The position numbers were made by a program, and so were the translations under genes. A stretch of 64,000 bases of DNA from Heterotrichella gracilis. Taxonomy: Eukaryota; Sar; Xanthophyceae; Tribonematales; Xanthonemataceae. The notes under the pieces are model-generated. The model saw nothing but the letters and a program-made list of their open reading frames with translations, made no database searches and was not told where the DNA came from. This document shows positions 1-9,122 of this stretch, in pieces (position 1 is the first letter of the stretch; each line of letters begins with the position of its first letter). The DNA lies in the NCBI GenBank assembly GCA_032358255.1, contig JAULBX010000002.1, forward strand, positions 248,001 through 312,000, read 5' to 3'.

Positions 1-578
1 AATTCATCGGTACTTGCCATGTACATGCCACTTTTAAAACCAACTTTACCGGCTTCCATACTTGGAAAAACATGTAAGGCAATTGCTTTATCTACTTTTG
101 GGTTTTCTAAAACGCCGGCCGCTATCATTAAACTTGCTCCGCCAGGCAAAACTTCTTCACCGGGTTGGAACATAATTTTTACTGTACCTTCGAATTCACC
201 TTTAAGCTCGTTTAAAACAAATGCGGCACCTAATCCAATAGAAGAATGTACATCATGTCCGCAAGCGTGCATTACGCCTGAGTTAACAGACTTGTAAGAA
301 ACATTATTTTTTTCTTCAATTGGTAATGCGTCCATATCGGCGCGCAACAAAATCGTTTTCTTATCCGGGTTCTTTCCTTTTATTAATGCTATAATTCCCG
401 TTTCAACATGGCCTTTAGTAAATGAAATTCCTGCTGACGATAATTGTTGCTGAATGAATTTCGATGTTTCGAATTCTTTAAAAGAAAGTTCGGGATATTT
501 ATGTAAGTGTCTTCTTATTTCAAGCACTTTTTCGAAGTACTGTTTGGATAGGGCTTTTATTTTAGATGTAAGTGCCAT
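1..578 (-). CDS. M20-family amidohydrolase (peptidase M20D), N-terminal 192 residues only
   Basis: The gene runs off the left edge; 192 residues are visible from ATG at 578. Seen: LRADMDALP at residues 78-86, the metal-binding HACGHDVH at 104-111 and QPGEE at 138-142, which carries the catalytic glutamates. These are the signatures of the M20D amidohydrolases (hippurate hydrolase, IAA-amino acid hydrolase and N-acyl-amino acid amidohydrolase group), which hydrolyse N-acyl amino acids using two metal ions in the cytoplasm. No signal peptide is visible. The start codon overlaps the stop of the upstream permease gene by one base (TAATG on the minus strand), so the two are probably co-translated. 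The substrate cannot be told from sequence. Confidence 0.9.
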   Translation of the reverse strand, partial: MALTSKIKALSKQYFEKVLEIRRHLHKYPELSFKEFETSKFIQQQLSSAGISFTKGHVETGIIALIKGKNPDKKTILLRADMDALPIEEKNNVSYKSVNSGVMHACGHDVHSSIGLGAAFVLNELKGEFEGTVKIMFQPGEEVLPGGASLMIAAGVLENPKVDKAIALHVFPSMEAGKVGFKSGMYMASTDE

Positions 579-943
579 TATTTATTCCAGAGCATTTTTA
601 CACCTACCAATATCATTACAAGGGCAAATATTTGTTTTACCACTTTTGTATCTATGGCAATTGCTGTCTTGCTTCCAAAATAACTTCCAACAAAAAATGT
701 GATGGCCATAATGGCGGCAAACTTAAAATCAATATTGCCGGCTTTGTAATAATTATAAACGCTTAATAAACCAATTGGCAACAAGAACATAAAAATGGCT
801 GTACCTTGTGCTGTTTTTTGATCCATGCTTAAAAGGTAAACCAAAACCGGAACAACAATTATTCCACCACCAATACCAACCAAACCACTTAAGAAACCGG
901 CAACTAAGCCAACGCACAAAAGAATGATAATTGTATTACTCAT
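578..943 (-). CDS. TauE/SafE-family permease, half-length (121 aa)
   Basis: A hydrophobic protein of 121 residues with about four membrane segments. The N-terminal GFLSGLVGIGGG stretch (residues 16-27) followed by a proline in the next helix is the repeat signature of TauE/SafE (DUF81) anion exporters. Family members usually have about 240-270 residues made of two such repeats; this one has a single repeat and ends cleanly, so it may act as a dimer of half-units. It sits 7 bp downstream of the large surface-protein gene and overlaps the amidohydrolase start by one base. The substrate is unknown; sulfite or sulfonate transport would be family-level inference only. Confidence 0.8.
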   Translation of the reverse strand: MSNTIIILLCVGLVAGFLSGLVGIGGGIIVVPVLVYLLSMDQKTAQGTAIFMFLLPIGLLSVYNYYKAGNIDFKFAAIMAITFFVGSYFGSKTAIAIDTKVVKQIFALVMILVGVKMLWNK

Positions 944-950
944 ATAAAAA

Positions 951-3900
951 TTAAAAGTCTGTTGCTAAAGAAACACCAACCACTCTTTTTTGAACTTCCC
1001 AATTATCTATACCCCAACCAAAATCCAATCTAACAAAATAACCTAATAAACGCGATCTGAAACCAAAACCCATACCACCCACTAAAGGATTTTTTGGATT
1101 GTTTACAGTTACAATAATATTACTTCCTTCATAAGGATAAACGTTCACATTCTCTGTATTCTCTTTGCTAAGCGGGTTCCAGCCTGTCCATGCCATACCA
1201 ACATCTGTAAAACCGATGATCTGGAAATTATTTAAGAAATCAGAACGTAAAGGATAATTAATTAAATAACGTACAATTGGAATGCGCAATTCGGAATTGT
1301 AAACCACAAAATTATTTCCGTTACGGATATTTTGTTTAAAGCCGCGCATGTTGGTAGCAATAGTTTGAAAACCGTATTGCTCAGGTTTTACAATATTAAT
1401 ATTGCTGTTGAATGAAGGGTTTAACCAATTGTCAACGCCACCTAAATAAAATATCAAACGATCTGTTCCTAACGAATTACCACCAGCAATACGGTTACAC
1501 CAGGTTATCTGGCGATGCAGTTTTTGATAATGGCGTGCATCAAAACCAGAAGTGATCAAATTCCTGTTCTTATCGTCTTTTATTTGCCAGTACTCGCCCC
1601 ACACTTTAAAACGGAAACCGTTCATGATGTTAAGCATCACACTACGTGTATTATCAAAACAATATTCTAACCTGGCTCCCGCCATATTTTGATACTGTGG
1701 TTTTAATGGTAAAGAGAAATCACCATTTGAAAGCGGCATATACCTGTCATTCCTATATAAAAGCGAACCTCTTACAGATGATACAGGACTGAACGGATAT
1801 TTTATTTTATAACTTATTGTATGTGTATTTACTTTAGCATAAAAATCTGAAATTAATTCAGGTGCAATTGCAACCCGTGCAAACGTTTGCCTGTCAAATA
1901 AAAACTGGTGATCCCACTGTTTTTTACGACCTTCCCATGAAAGCATGAATTCATTATCCAAAGATGGATTGATCCTGAAACCGCCAACAATGCGTTGATC
2001 CTCGAACAGATCGCTAATGGCAACCTTCGTTAAAAAATTGAAGCCTGGGTTTAAATACAATGGCGAACCACCACCGGCAAAAACCTGGTAATTGTTTGCA
2101 AGGAATGAATTATCAAATTGTGTTACAACATAATCGGTATAGAAGGATGTGAAATAATTTTTTTGAATTGGAAAATTAAAAAGGTTTGAATTTTTTGTTT
2201 TAGTAGTATCTTTTTTGATGGTGGTACTAGCTGTTGTGGTTGGTGTTTTGGTGGTGTTATTTTTTTCGCCTTCAAATTTATAATTATCAAAGTCGATGCC
2301 ATTATTAGCAGGCTCGTCTTTTTTAGGTACAGAAATAGTTTCTGCAGGTTTGGGTTGCACATTCTCCGAAATATCAACCAAAACGGGCCGTGCCGAGATC
2401 TTTGCCCAGGTTTGAAGAGGGTCTCTTATAGTTACTTCGTTGAGTTTATTAATTGGCGTAACCAGTAACATGTTCTTACCATTGGCATAAATAACTTCTC
2501 CAATATGCGAACTCTGATCATTAATATGATGTTCTAAAATATTGCGATCAAAGTTGGTTATTGGTTTTGATTTGAAAAAATAACGGTAATGCTCTGTTGT
2601 ATCCACAAAAGAAATTGTACTATCAAACTCTGCAATGTAACGGTTATAAATTCCGTTCTTCTCGCTTAAATAACAAATGTAATTGTTGTTGTAAGCTTGC
2701 GCTTGTGTTTCGTTGGTCTCAGGTGTATTACTGACCCTAACCATGGCTTTGTTTGTGAAGGGATATTGCGCCATGAAAAGATCCATGTTCCTGTTCATCT
2801 TATAAAAGAACTTTGCATCATCAGTAGCTTTAATAGTATCGTTTACCCTGTTACTTTCAAACACAATTTGTTTGTTGCCTTTAATAAAAACAGGATTATT
2901 ATCATCCCAGATATCATTTGTCAATTGCTCAATGCCACTTGTGTTCAAAGAGAAAACAAAAATATCACTTTGACCTTTTCCTTTTTTAACGGCGCTTATT
3001 GCAATCCTTTTTCCATCAGGACTAAAAGAAAAACTGTTTACTTTTTCAAAACCTGGCAAATTACGAACTACTTTTTCTTTTTTCTCAATGTCGTAACTAT
3101 GAATTACTATTTGATCCTTTTTTTCGTAGATCATAAAAATAATATCGCCATTTGGATGCCAGCCTAATAAGGGATAATTGTAATCCGGTAACTGCTGCAC
3201 CTTGGGCCCAAACTTTAATAAACGTTTCTGTTTTTTCTCACCAACAGTATTTAAGTAAACACGAATTTGATTCAACTCGTTTCGCGCGTAAATAACCTTT
3301 TTACCATCGGGACTAACTTTTAATTGGTAATACTGACGGAAGCTCTTGTATTTTTTTAGAACGCTGTTATTATTTATTGGAGATTTGCGTAAGGTATCTT
3401 TATTCAAAAACAATCTGCGGTTATATGCATCGGTAAAATCGTAAACCAAATTAGAAAGTGAAACGCCCAACACAAATAAAAACGCATTATCAGGACTACG
3501 TGTTACACGCGTCATATATAACAAATTGGGAATTACCGCTTCGCCATAAGATTCTACAATGTAAGCCCAAAGCGAATGCCCTGCAAGAACTGCTTCTTTT
3601 CCTTCCAAACGGTTAAAGTGATTTAAATGATCGTTCTTTATCGCATCGTAAGTATAATTATCAGAGTAAGATGTTGTTCCTTCAGAAATGTAACTTACCA
3701 AACCTTGTACGTACCATGCCGGCAGATTTAATAAAGTAGAATTACGCACCATTTCGCGGGCGTTACCACCAAACAAGATCTGGTTAACTAAAATTTGTGC
3801 GATACCTGCTTTGATTTGAATTTCCAATTCGGCATGTGAGCCATTAAAGAAAACGCTCATTTTATTGCCGATTATTTTTGTAACACCACCAATATTGGTT

Positions 3901-4235
3901 TGCTCATCGCTGCTTAAACCTAAATTGCTTTGCTTAAAATCGTTTTGATTGTTGTAAACAAGAATGCTTATTTTTTCTTCGCTTTGGTAATCGAGTTTTT
4001 TTTCGAGAAGTGGAAGTTGGTTATTTACAGAAACAGAAACGTATTTTGCAATTTCGCCACCACCCTGGTATGAATAAATTCTGAAGCGATCATAGTCATA
4101 ATAGGTCCAGTTAAAATTTTGATATTGGATCCGGTTCTTGCCGAATTCCATCTGGTGACCATAATTGAATTGCGCCTTAAGTGAAACTGAAGAAAAGAGT
4201 ATAAAAAAAAGTATGTAACGTAAAGTTGATTTCAT
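951..4235 (-). CDS. large outer-membrane protein: peptidase-MA-like domain, TolB-type propeller, Omp85-like barrel
   Basis: I chose ATG at 4235 (1094 aa) over the in-frame start at 4271, because it begins directly with a signal peptide (MKSTLRYILFF...SLKAQ). Residues about 40-260 resemble the peptidase-MA-like domain often joined to propellers in Bacteroidota. PD40/TolB-type blades with SPDGK motifs appear near residues 308 and 405, and the propeller spans about 300-560. A Thr/Lys/Pro-rich linker covers about 628-685, and the C-terminal 400 residues look like an Omp85/surface-antigen beta-barrel ending in an aromatic-rich GWGIDNW region. Expected location is the outer membrane with the propeller in the periplasm. 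No zinc-protease HExxH is visible around residues 128-155, so a protease role is doubtful. Function is unknown. Confidence 0.75.
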   Translation of the reverse strand: MKSTLRYILFFILFSSVSLKAQFNYGHQMEFGKNRIQYQNFNWTYYDYDRFRIYSYQGGGEIAKYVSVSVNNQLPLLEKKLDYQSEEKISILVYNNQNDFKQSNLGLSSDEQTNIGGVTKIIGNKMSVFFNGSHAELEIQIKAGIAQILVNQILFGGNAREMVRNSTLLNLPAWYVQGLVSYISEGTTSYSDNYTYDAIKNDHLNHFNRLEGKEAVLAGHSLWAYIVESYGEAVIPNLLYMTRVTRSPDNAFLFVLGVSLSNLVYDFTDAYNRRLFLNKDTLRKSPINNNSVLKKYKSFRQYYQLKVSPDGKKVIYARNELNQIRVYLNTVGEKKQKRLLKFGPKVQQLPDYNYPLLGWHPNGDIIFMIYEKKDQIVIHSYDIEKKEKVVRNLPGFEKVNSFSFSPDGKRIAISAVKKGKGQSDIFVFSLNTSGIEQLTNDIWDDNNPVFIKGNKQIVFESNRVNDTIKATDDAKFFYKMNRNMDLFMAQYPFTNKAMVRVSNTPETNETQAQAYNNNYICYLSEKNGIYNRYIAEFDSTISFVDTTEHYRYFFKSKPITNFDRNILEHHINDQSSHIGEVIYANGKNMLLVTPINKLNEVTIRDPLQTWAKISARPVLVDISENVQPKPAETISVPKKDEPANNGIDFDNYKFEGEKNNTTKTPTTTASTTIKKDTTKTKNSNLFNFPIQKNYFTSFYTDYVVTQFDNSFLANNYQVFAGGGSPLYLNPGFNFLTKVAISDLFEDQRIVGGFRINPSLDNEFMLSWEGRKKQWDHQFLFDRQTFARVAIAPELISDFYAKVNTHTISYKIKYPFSPVSSVRGSLLYRNDRYMPLSNGDFSLPLKPQYQNMAGARLEYCFDNTRSVMLNIMNGFRFKVWGEYWQIKDDKNRNLITSGFDARHYQKLHRQITWCNRIAGGNSLGTDRLIFYLGGVDNWLNPSFNSNINIVKPEQYGFQTIATNMRGFKQNIRNGNNFVVYNSELRIPIVRYLINYPLRSDFLNNFQIIGFTDVGMAWTGWNPLSKENTENVNVYPYEGSNIIVTVNNPKNPLVGGMGFGFRSRLLGYFVRLDFGWGIDNWEVQKRVVGVSLATDF

Positions 4236-4302
4236 TGCAAGAAGAACATTAAAGATACGTAATTTGTTCAAATTTATTGTGCAAAACGACTAATAAATTA
4301 AC

Positions 4303-5523
4303 TTACTCTAACATTTTAAGGTCTCCCACCGCGCTGCCCGCTATTCCTTTGATAGAGCCATAAAACTGACTGGTATTTAACAACACTTTATCCAATTGTT
4401 TTTCCCGCTCTTTCCAGATCTTTTCCATTTGGATCTTTTCTTTTATAATTCCTTCGCGTAATGCTAAAAAGCCTTCGCCAACCGCCTCTATATGTTGCCT
4501 GAACTCATTGGAAGTAAGGTAATTATAAAGCATTTGCACTTTATCACCTTTATTTTCCTGACTTACAATGGCTGAGTTGATCTTTAAAAGACCGTCCCTC
4601 AGCAAGAAAGAAACTGCTTTTACATCACTAAAACGGCAGATCCATACTCCATCCTTGAAACCAAAATGCTCCATGTCTTTTGGCAACGTTTCAGTTACTA
4701 TTACTGCAATATCAGCCTGCTGGGCGCGCATATCTTTTTTTAATTTTTCTATCCATTCGTTGGTAAAAGCCTTGGTACGTTTGCTTTCATAAATGATCTT
4801 ACCGCAAACGTCACCCACTGTATTTTTTACATGTTGCACACAATCGGCTCCCTTTATACCTTTTGCCACTTCTTCGATCGTATCAAAAGGAAAAGTTGAT
4901 TTTAATAATTCCTCCAAAGCCAATTCTAACACCTCGCCCTGTAACTGCATACTGCCCTGCTCTGCCTTGCGACGCATGGTCTCCACCAGTTCGGCCTGAT
5001 CGGTCAATTTTTTTTCGAGTTCCTTTATTTTTAGATCAGAACGTTCGCTTTCCATTTTTTTAACCCTGTCCTCTATCTCTTTTTGGCGAACGGCCATTTG
5101 TTTTTCAAGATCCAGTTTTAAAGTTTCTTCGCGCTCTTTGATCTGCTTTTCTTTTTGCATTAATTCCAGTTCTTTTACCTGGCTCATCTTTAATTTCTCA
5201 GACTTCTCGGTTAATTCTTTGTTAAGCATTTCCATTTGCAATGCCATTTCTGAGGCCGCTTTCTTAATGGCCTCCTGCTCCAGCTGGCTTTTGGCCAGGC
5301 GCATTTTATCGGCCAAAATTTTCTCCTGGTTCTCGCCCTGCGCTTTAATCAGCTCTGCTTCTTTTGCCAATTGTGCTTTCTCAGCCTCAAATTTTTGCTT
5401 CTCCTCGTTGTATTTTTTTAAATACTTACCCCTGATATCGTCCTCTATCTTTTGCGATAGAGCATTCTCTATCGGAAACTCGTGTTTACAATTGGGGCAT
5501 GTAATTGTTGAATTGTTGCTCAT
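4303..5523 (-). CDS. DUF2130 coiled-coil protein with N-terminal zinc-ribbon half
   Basis: 406 residues. It begins with a CPNC motif (C9, C12) resembling half of a zinc ribbon. This is followed by a long charged coiled coil at about residues 20-200, rich in Glu, Lys and Gln. The C-terminal half is the DUF2130 domain, with hallmark stretches such as KIIYESKRTKAFTNEWI and DIAVIVTETLPKDM; its lysine/aspartate pattern recalls PD-(D/E)XK nuclease-like folds, which is a family-level inference. It is cytosolic with no membrane segment. It is transcribed leftwards, divergent from the SixA gene, with 75 bp between them. The role of DUF2130 proteins is not established. Confidence 0.85.
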   Translation of the reverse strand: MSNNSTITCPNCKHEFPIENALSQKIEDDIRGKYLKKYNEEKQKFEAEKAQLAKEAELIKAQGENQEKILADKMRLAKSQLEQEAIKKAASEMALQMEMLNKELTEKSEKLKMSQVKELELMQKEKQIKEREETLKLDLEKQMAVRQKEIEDRVKKMESERSDLKIKELEKKLTDQAELVETMRRKAEQGSMQLQGEVLELALEELLKSTFPFDTIEEVAKGIKGADCVQHVKNTVGDVCGKIIYESKRTKAFTNEWIEKLKKDMRAQQADIAVIVTETLPKDMEHFGFKDGVWICRFSDVKAVSFLLRDGLLKINSAIVSQENKGDKVQMLYNYLTSNEFRQHIEAVGEGFLALREGIIKEKIQMEKIWKEREKQLDKVLLNTSQFYGSIKGIAGSAVGDLKMLE

Positions 5524-5598
5524 AACAATGTATGGTTTTATGTAAATTTACGCTTTATGTTTTTTTAATTTGTTTGTTTTTATTAAAACATTAATAAC

Positions 5599-6105
5599 AT
5601 GAAAGAACTGATTTTAATAAGACATGCTAAAAGCGATTGGGGGAACGAATTTTTGAAAGATATTGACAGGCATTTGAACGAAAGAGGTTATAGCGATGCT
5701 TATCTTTTAAGCAATTGGTATTTAAAAAATCAGACAATTCCTGATCTTATTCTTTCCAGCACAGCAACGCGCGCTTTAAGCACGGCGCTTGTCTTTGCAA
5801 GAACTTTAGATCTTGACATGACCAACTTTGTTCTTGAAAAAAACATGTACGAAAGTTCAGCCACCAAATTATTAGCTATTGTAAAAAAGCAAGAGGATAC
5901 AAAAAAAACAATAATGCTTTTTAGTCATAACCCTGGTATAACCAACCTTTGTAATGACCTATGTAAAGATGTTTTTTTTGAGAACATTCCAACCTGCGGC
6001 ATTGTAAGCTTGAAATTTGACACCAAATCCTGGAAAGATATTAAAGAAGAGAACGCAAAATTAAGCTATCACCAGTTCCCTAAAGACTATAAAAATTCTA
6101 ATTAA
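5599..6105 (+). CDS. SixA-like histidine phosphatase
   Basis: 168 residues of the histidine phosphatase (phosphoglycerate-mutase) superfamily. The RHG-type motif is LIRHAKSDWG with nucleophile H9, and the second active-site histidine is H110 in FSHNPGITNL. Size and the early motif fit the short SixA subgroup, which removes phosphate from phosphohistidine proteins. It is first in a tight plus-strand run with ppk1 (16 bp gap), ppx, cdaA and slyD. In family knowledge, SixA-type enzymes and polyphosphate kinase often sit together in Bacteroidota, so it may act on a phosphohistidine intermediate or a related protein; that is inference. Confidence 0.9.
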   Translation: MKELILIRHAKSDWGNEFLKDIDRHLNERGYSDAYLLSNWYLKNQTIPDLILSSTATRALSTALVFARTLDLDMTNFVLEKNMYESSATKLLAIVKKQEDTKKTIMLFSHNPGITNLCNDLCKDVFFENIPTCGIVSLKFDTKSWKDIKEENAKLSYHQFPKDYKNSN

Positions 6106-6121
6106 CGCACTATAAAAACTG

Positions 6122-8230
6122 ATGAAGAAAAAAGAAGTTCCATACATTAACCGCGAAATTAGTTGGCTTTCATTTAACGAAAGAGTATTGCAGGAAGCCG
6201 CCGACCCAACAACACCGCTAATTGAACGCTTAAAGTTCTTAGGTATCTTTAGTAATAACCGCGATGAGTTTTATCGTGTGCGTGTTGCAACCGTGCGCCG
6301 TTTAGCCAAGCTTGGAAAAAAAGCGCTGGCTATTTATGATGAGGATCCAAAAGAATTATTAACGCGCTTGCAACGTAAAGTAATTGAACAACAGATACGT
6401 TTTGAAAATATTTACCAAGAAATTTTAAAAGAGTTAGCGATAAATGATGTGTTTATTATTAACGAAAAACAATTAACTGCTCCTCAGGCAAATTTTGTAA
6501 GAGATTATTTCCGCGATGAAATTGTTTCTACTTTATTTCCTGTAATGATAGATGATACTAAACCCTTTCCTTTCTTAAAAGATAAGGCCAGTTATTTGTA
6601 TTTGAAATTGGAATCGATCGTTAACAAACAAAAAAATAAATATGCGATCATCGAAATTCCTTCAAAAATTATTTCGCGTTTTGTAGTACTGCCAAAACAA
6701 GGCAACAAACATTTTATTATGTTGCTGGATGATGCTATTCGTTTTAATACCGACCAGATCTTTGATGTATTTGGATTTAGAACAGTTGAATCGTACAACA
6801 TTAAATTAACACGCGACGCCGAGTTAGACATGGATAACGATGTAAGTAAAAGCATGATCGAGAAGATCTCTAAGAGCGTGAAGGCTCGAAAACAAGGCCT
6901 GCCGGTGCGTTTTGTTTACGATGCTGCCATGCCCAACGACATGTTGCGTTACATTATGAAAAAATTAGGGATGGCAAAAAAAGATAATGCAATTCCCGGT
7001 GGGCGTTACCATAATTTTAAAGACTTTATTGGTTTTCCGAAGCTAGGTGAAAAATCATTGACCTATAATAACCCACCATATTTGCAACACAAATATTTGG
7101 TCAATAACCCGCTTTCTACTTTAAGAGCCATTAAAAATCAAGATATACTTTTACATTACCCTTATCACACCTACAACCATATTATTACTCTATTGCGCGA
7201 AGCGTCCATCGATCCAATTGTTGAGACCATAAAAATTACTTTGTATCGCGTTGCCGACTCATCGAAAATTGCTAACGCCTTAATTAACGCTGTAAAGAAT
7301 GGTAAAAAAGTTACCGTAGTAGTTGAATTGCAAGCACGCTTTGATGAAGAGAATAATATATACTGGGCCAACAAATTACAGGAAGAGGGCGCTAAAGTAA
7401 TTTACGGCGTGCAGGGTTTAAAAGTGCACTCTAAACTTTTTTTAATAACCACACGTGAAGCCGGAAAAGAGGTAAAATATGCCCACATTGGCACGGGCAA
7501 CTTTAACGAAACTACCGCACGCGTTTATACTGATTTTTCTTTACTTACCTGCAATAAACTCATAGCAGATGATCTGTCGAAGATCTTTGATTTTTACGAG
7601 AACAATTTTAAAGTATTCAATTTTAAAACATTGGTAGTGGCACCATTTTATATGCGTAAAGTGTTTACAGATCTGATACAAAAAGAAATTCAGAACGCTA
7701 AAAGCAAAAAACCCGCAGCCATAACTCTAAAAATGAACAGTCTGGTAGATAAAGAAATGATAGAAAAACTTTACGAAGCAAGTAAAGCGGGGGTTCAGAT
7801 CACCCTAATAATAAGAGGTGCCTGTTCATTGGTTACCGATTTTGATGGTTGGAGTGATAATATAAAAGCATATAGCATTGTAGATAAATATTTAGAGCAT
7901 ACTCGTGTTTTTATTTTTCATGATAATGGAAAAGAAAAAATATTTATTTCATCCGCCGATTGGATGAGCCGTAACCTTGACAGCAGAAGTGAAGTAGCAG
8001 TGCCAATTTTTGACGAAGGAATTCGCGCACAGTTAAAAGAGATCATACGCATTCAATTATCTGGTAATACAAAAGTGCGGATCATTGATAAGAAACAGGA
8101 AAACTTTTATAAAAAAGCTAAACCGGGTGAGAAAAAAGTACGTGCACAAGACGAGGTCTATAATTATTTAAAGAACGACAACGAGAAATTTTTGAATATT
8201 AGTAAAACAAAAAAAATAATTTATAACTGA
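6122..8230 (+). CDS. ppk1: polyphosphate kinase 1
   Basis: 702 residues, normal length for PPK1, which makes inorganic polyphosphate from ATP via a phosphohistidine. The start INREISWLSFNERVLQEA is the family's N-terminal signature. The two active-site histidines are H455 in AHIGTGNFNE and H593 in LEHTRVF. The phospholipase-D-like C-terminal domains contain KVHSKLFL and SADWMSRNLD. The TGA stop overlaps the ATG of ppx by one base (TGATG), implying coupled translation. With ppx and the SixA-type enzyme it forms a polyphosphate synthesis and turnover operon, likely a stress response. Confidence 0.97.
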   Translation: MKKKEVPYINREISWLSFNERVLQEAADPTTPLIERLKFLGIFSNNRDEFYRVRVATVRRLAKLGKKALAIYDEDPKELLTRLQRKVIEQQIRFENIYQEILKELAINDVFIINEKQLTAPQANFVRDYFRDEIVSTLFPVMIDDTKPFPFLKDKASYLYLKLESIVNKQKNKYAIIEIPSKIISRFVVLPKQGNKHFIMLLDDAIRFNTDQIFDVFGFRTVESYNIKLTRDAELDMDNDVSKSMIEKISKSVKARKQGLPVRFVYDAAMPNDMLRYIMKKLGMAKKDNAIPGGRYHNFKDFIGFPKLGEKSLTYNNPPYLQHKYLVNNPLSTLRAIKNQDILLHYPYHTYNHIITLLREASIDPIVETIKITLYRVADSSKIANALINAVKNGKKVTVVVELQARFDEENNIYWANKLQEEGAKVIYGVQGLKVHSKLFLITTREAGKEVKYAHIGTGNFNETTARVYTDFSLLTCNKLIADDLSKIFDFYENNFKVFNFKTLVVAPFYMRKVFTDLIQKEIQNAKSKKPAAITLKMNSLVDKEMIEKLYEASKAGVQITLIIRGACSLVTDFDGWSDNIKAYSIVDKYLEHTRVFIFHDNGKEKIFISSADWMSRNLDSRSEVAVPIFDEGIRAQLKEIIRIQLSGNTKVRIIDKKQENFYKKAKPGEKKVRAQDEVYNYLKNDNEKFLNISKTKKIIYN

Positions 8231-9117
8231 TGATCTTCGCAGCGATTGATATTGGAAGTAATGCTATGCGCCTCTTATTTTGTCGGGTTTACGTAATGGA
8301 TGGTAAACCCCATTTTAGCAAAGAAGAACTATTCAGGATGCCCATAAGGCTGGGAGAAGACGTTTTTACGATCGGAAAAATATCAGAACAAAAATCTGAA
8401 AAATTAATTACAGCACTAAGAGGTTACTCTGAATTAATTAAAGCATATGGCGTAGAAGCATATAGAGCTGTAGCAACAAGTGCTATGCGTGATGCCTCTA
8501 ACGGTGCTCAAATTATTGCACGCATTAAATCAGAGACCGGATTGAATGTAGAGATCATTGATGGTAAGAACGAAGCCTCTCTTGTTTTCTCTAATCATAT
8601 TGAAGAATTATTAAATCCACGCTTTGCCTATTTATATATTGATGTTGGTGGCGGAAGTACAGAACTCACACTTTATTTTAATAACAAAGTAGTAGCGGCC
8701 AAATCGTTCAACATTGGTACGGTAAGGATGTTATTGGATAAAGTTGACAAGAACGAATTTGAAGAAATGAAAGTGTGGTTAAAGCGTAACACCGTTGGTA
8801 TTCATCCATTAAGTGCTATTGGCTCGGGCGGAAACATTAACAAGATCTTTAAAATGAGTGGTAAAAAAGAGACCAAACATTTAAGTTACGACCGTTTAAA
8901 AGGACTTTACGATATGCTTTGTTCTTACACTTATCAGGAAAGGATTGAGCGTCTTGATCTGAAGCCAGACCGTGCAGACGTAATTGTACCCGCTGCAAAA
9001 ATATTTTTAACCATTATGAAAAATGCGGATATTGAGAAAGTATATGTGCCGCAAATTGGTCTATCAGACGGATTGGTACACGAGATGTATGAAACCCATA
9101 TTAAAAAAAGTAAATAG
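8230..9117 (+). CDS. Ppx/GppA exopolyphosphatase family protein
   Basis: 295 residues, with the actin/ASKHA-fold signatures AAIDIGSNAMRLL at the N-terminus, IDVGGGSTEL in the middle and AIGSGGNINKIF later. It should cleave terminal phosphate from polyphosphate, or the 5'-phosphate of pppGpp; the two subfamilies cannot be separated from sequence alone. It is short because it lacks the C-terminal HD-like domain of the 500-residue E. coli Ppx. Such short forms are common outside gammaproteobacteria. It starts inside the ppk1 stop codon, so synthesis and degradation enzymes are made together. Confidence 0.92.
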   Translation: MIFAAIDIGSNAMRLLFCRVYVMDGKPHFSKEELFRMPIRLGEDVFTIGKISEQKSEKLITALRGYSELIKAYGVEAYRAVATSAMRDASNGAQIIARIKSETGLNVEIIDGKNEASLVFSNHIEELLNPRFAYLYIDVGGGSTELTLYFNNKVVAAKSFNIGTVRMLLDKVDKNEFEEMKVWLKRNTVGIHPLSAIGSGGNINKIFKMSGKKETKHLSYDRLKGLYDMLCSYTYQERIERLDLKPDRADVIVPAAKIFLTIMKNADIEKVYVPQIGLSDGLVHEMYETHIKKSK

Positions 9118-9122
9118 ATAAT

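Noticed and set aside
2697-3167. 156-residue plus-strand open frame inside the propeller-barrel gene
   Set aside because: Antisense to conserved PD40 blades and without recognisable features.
951-4271. ATG at 4271 as start of the large surface protein
   Set aside because: The 12 extra residues would precede and weaken an otherwise typical signal peptide beginning at 4235.
5138-5545. 135-residue plus-strand open frame within the DUF2130 gene
   Set aside because: It is the mirror of the Glu/Lys-rich coiled coil (Ser/Phe/Cys-rich), without a start context or known domain.
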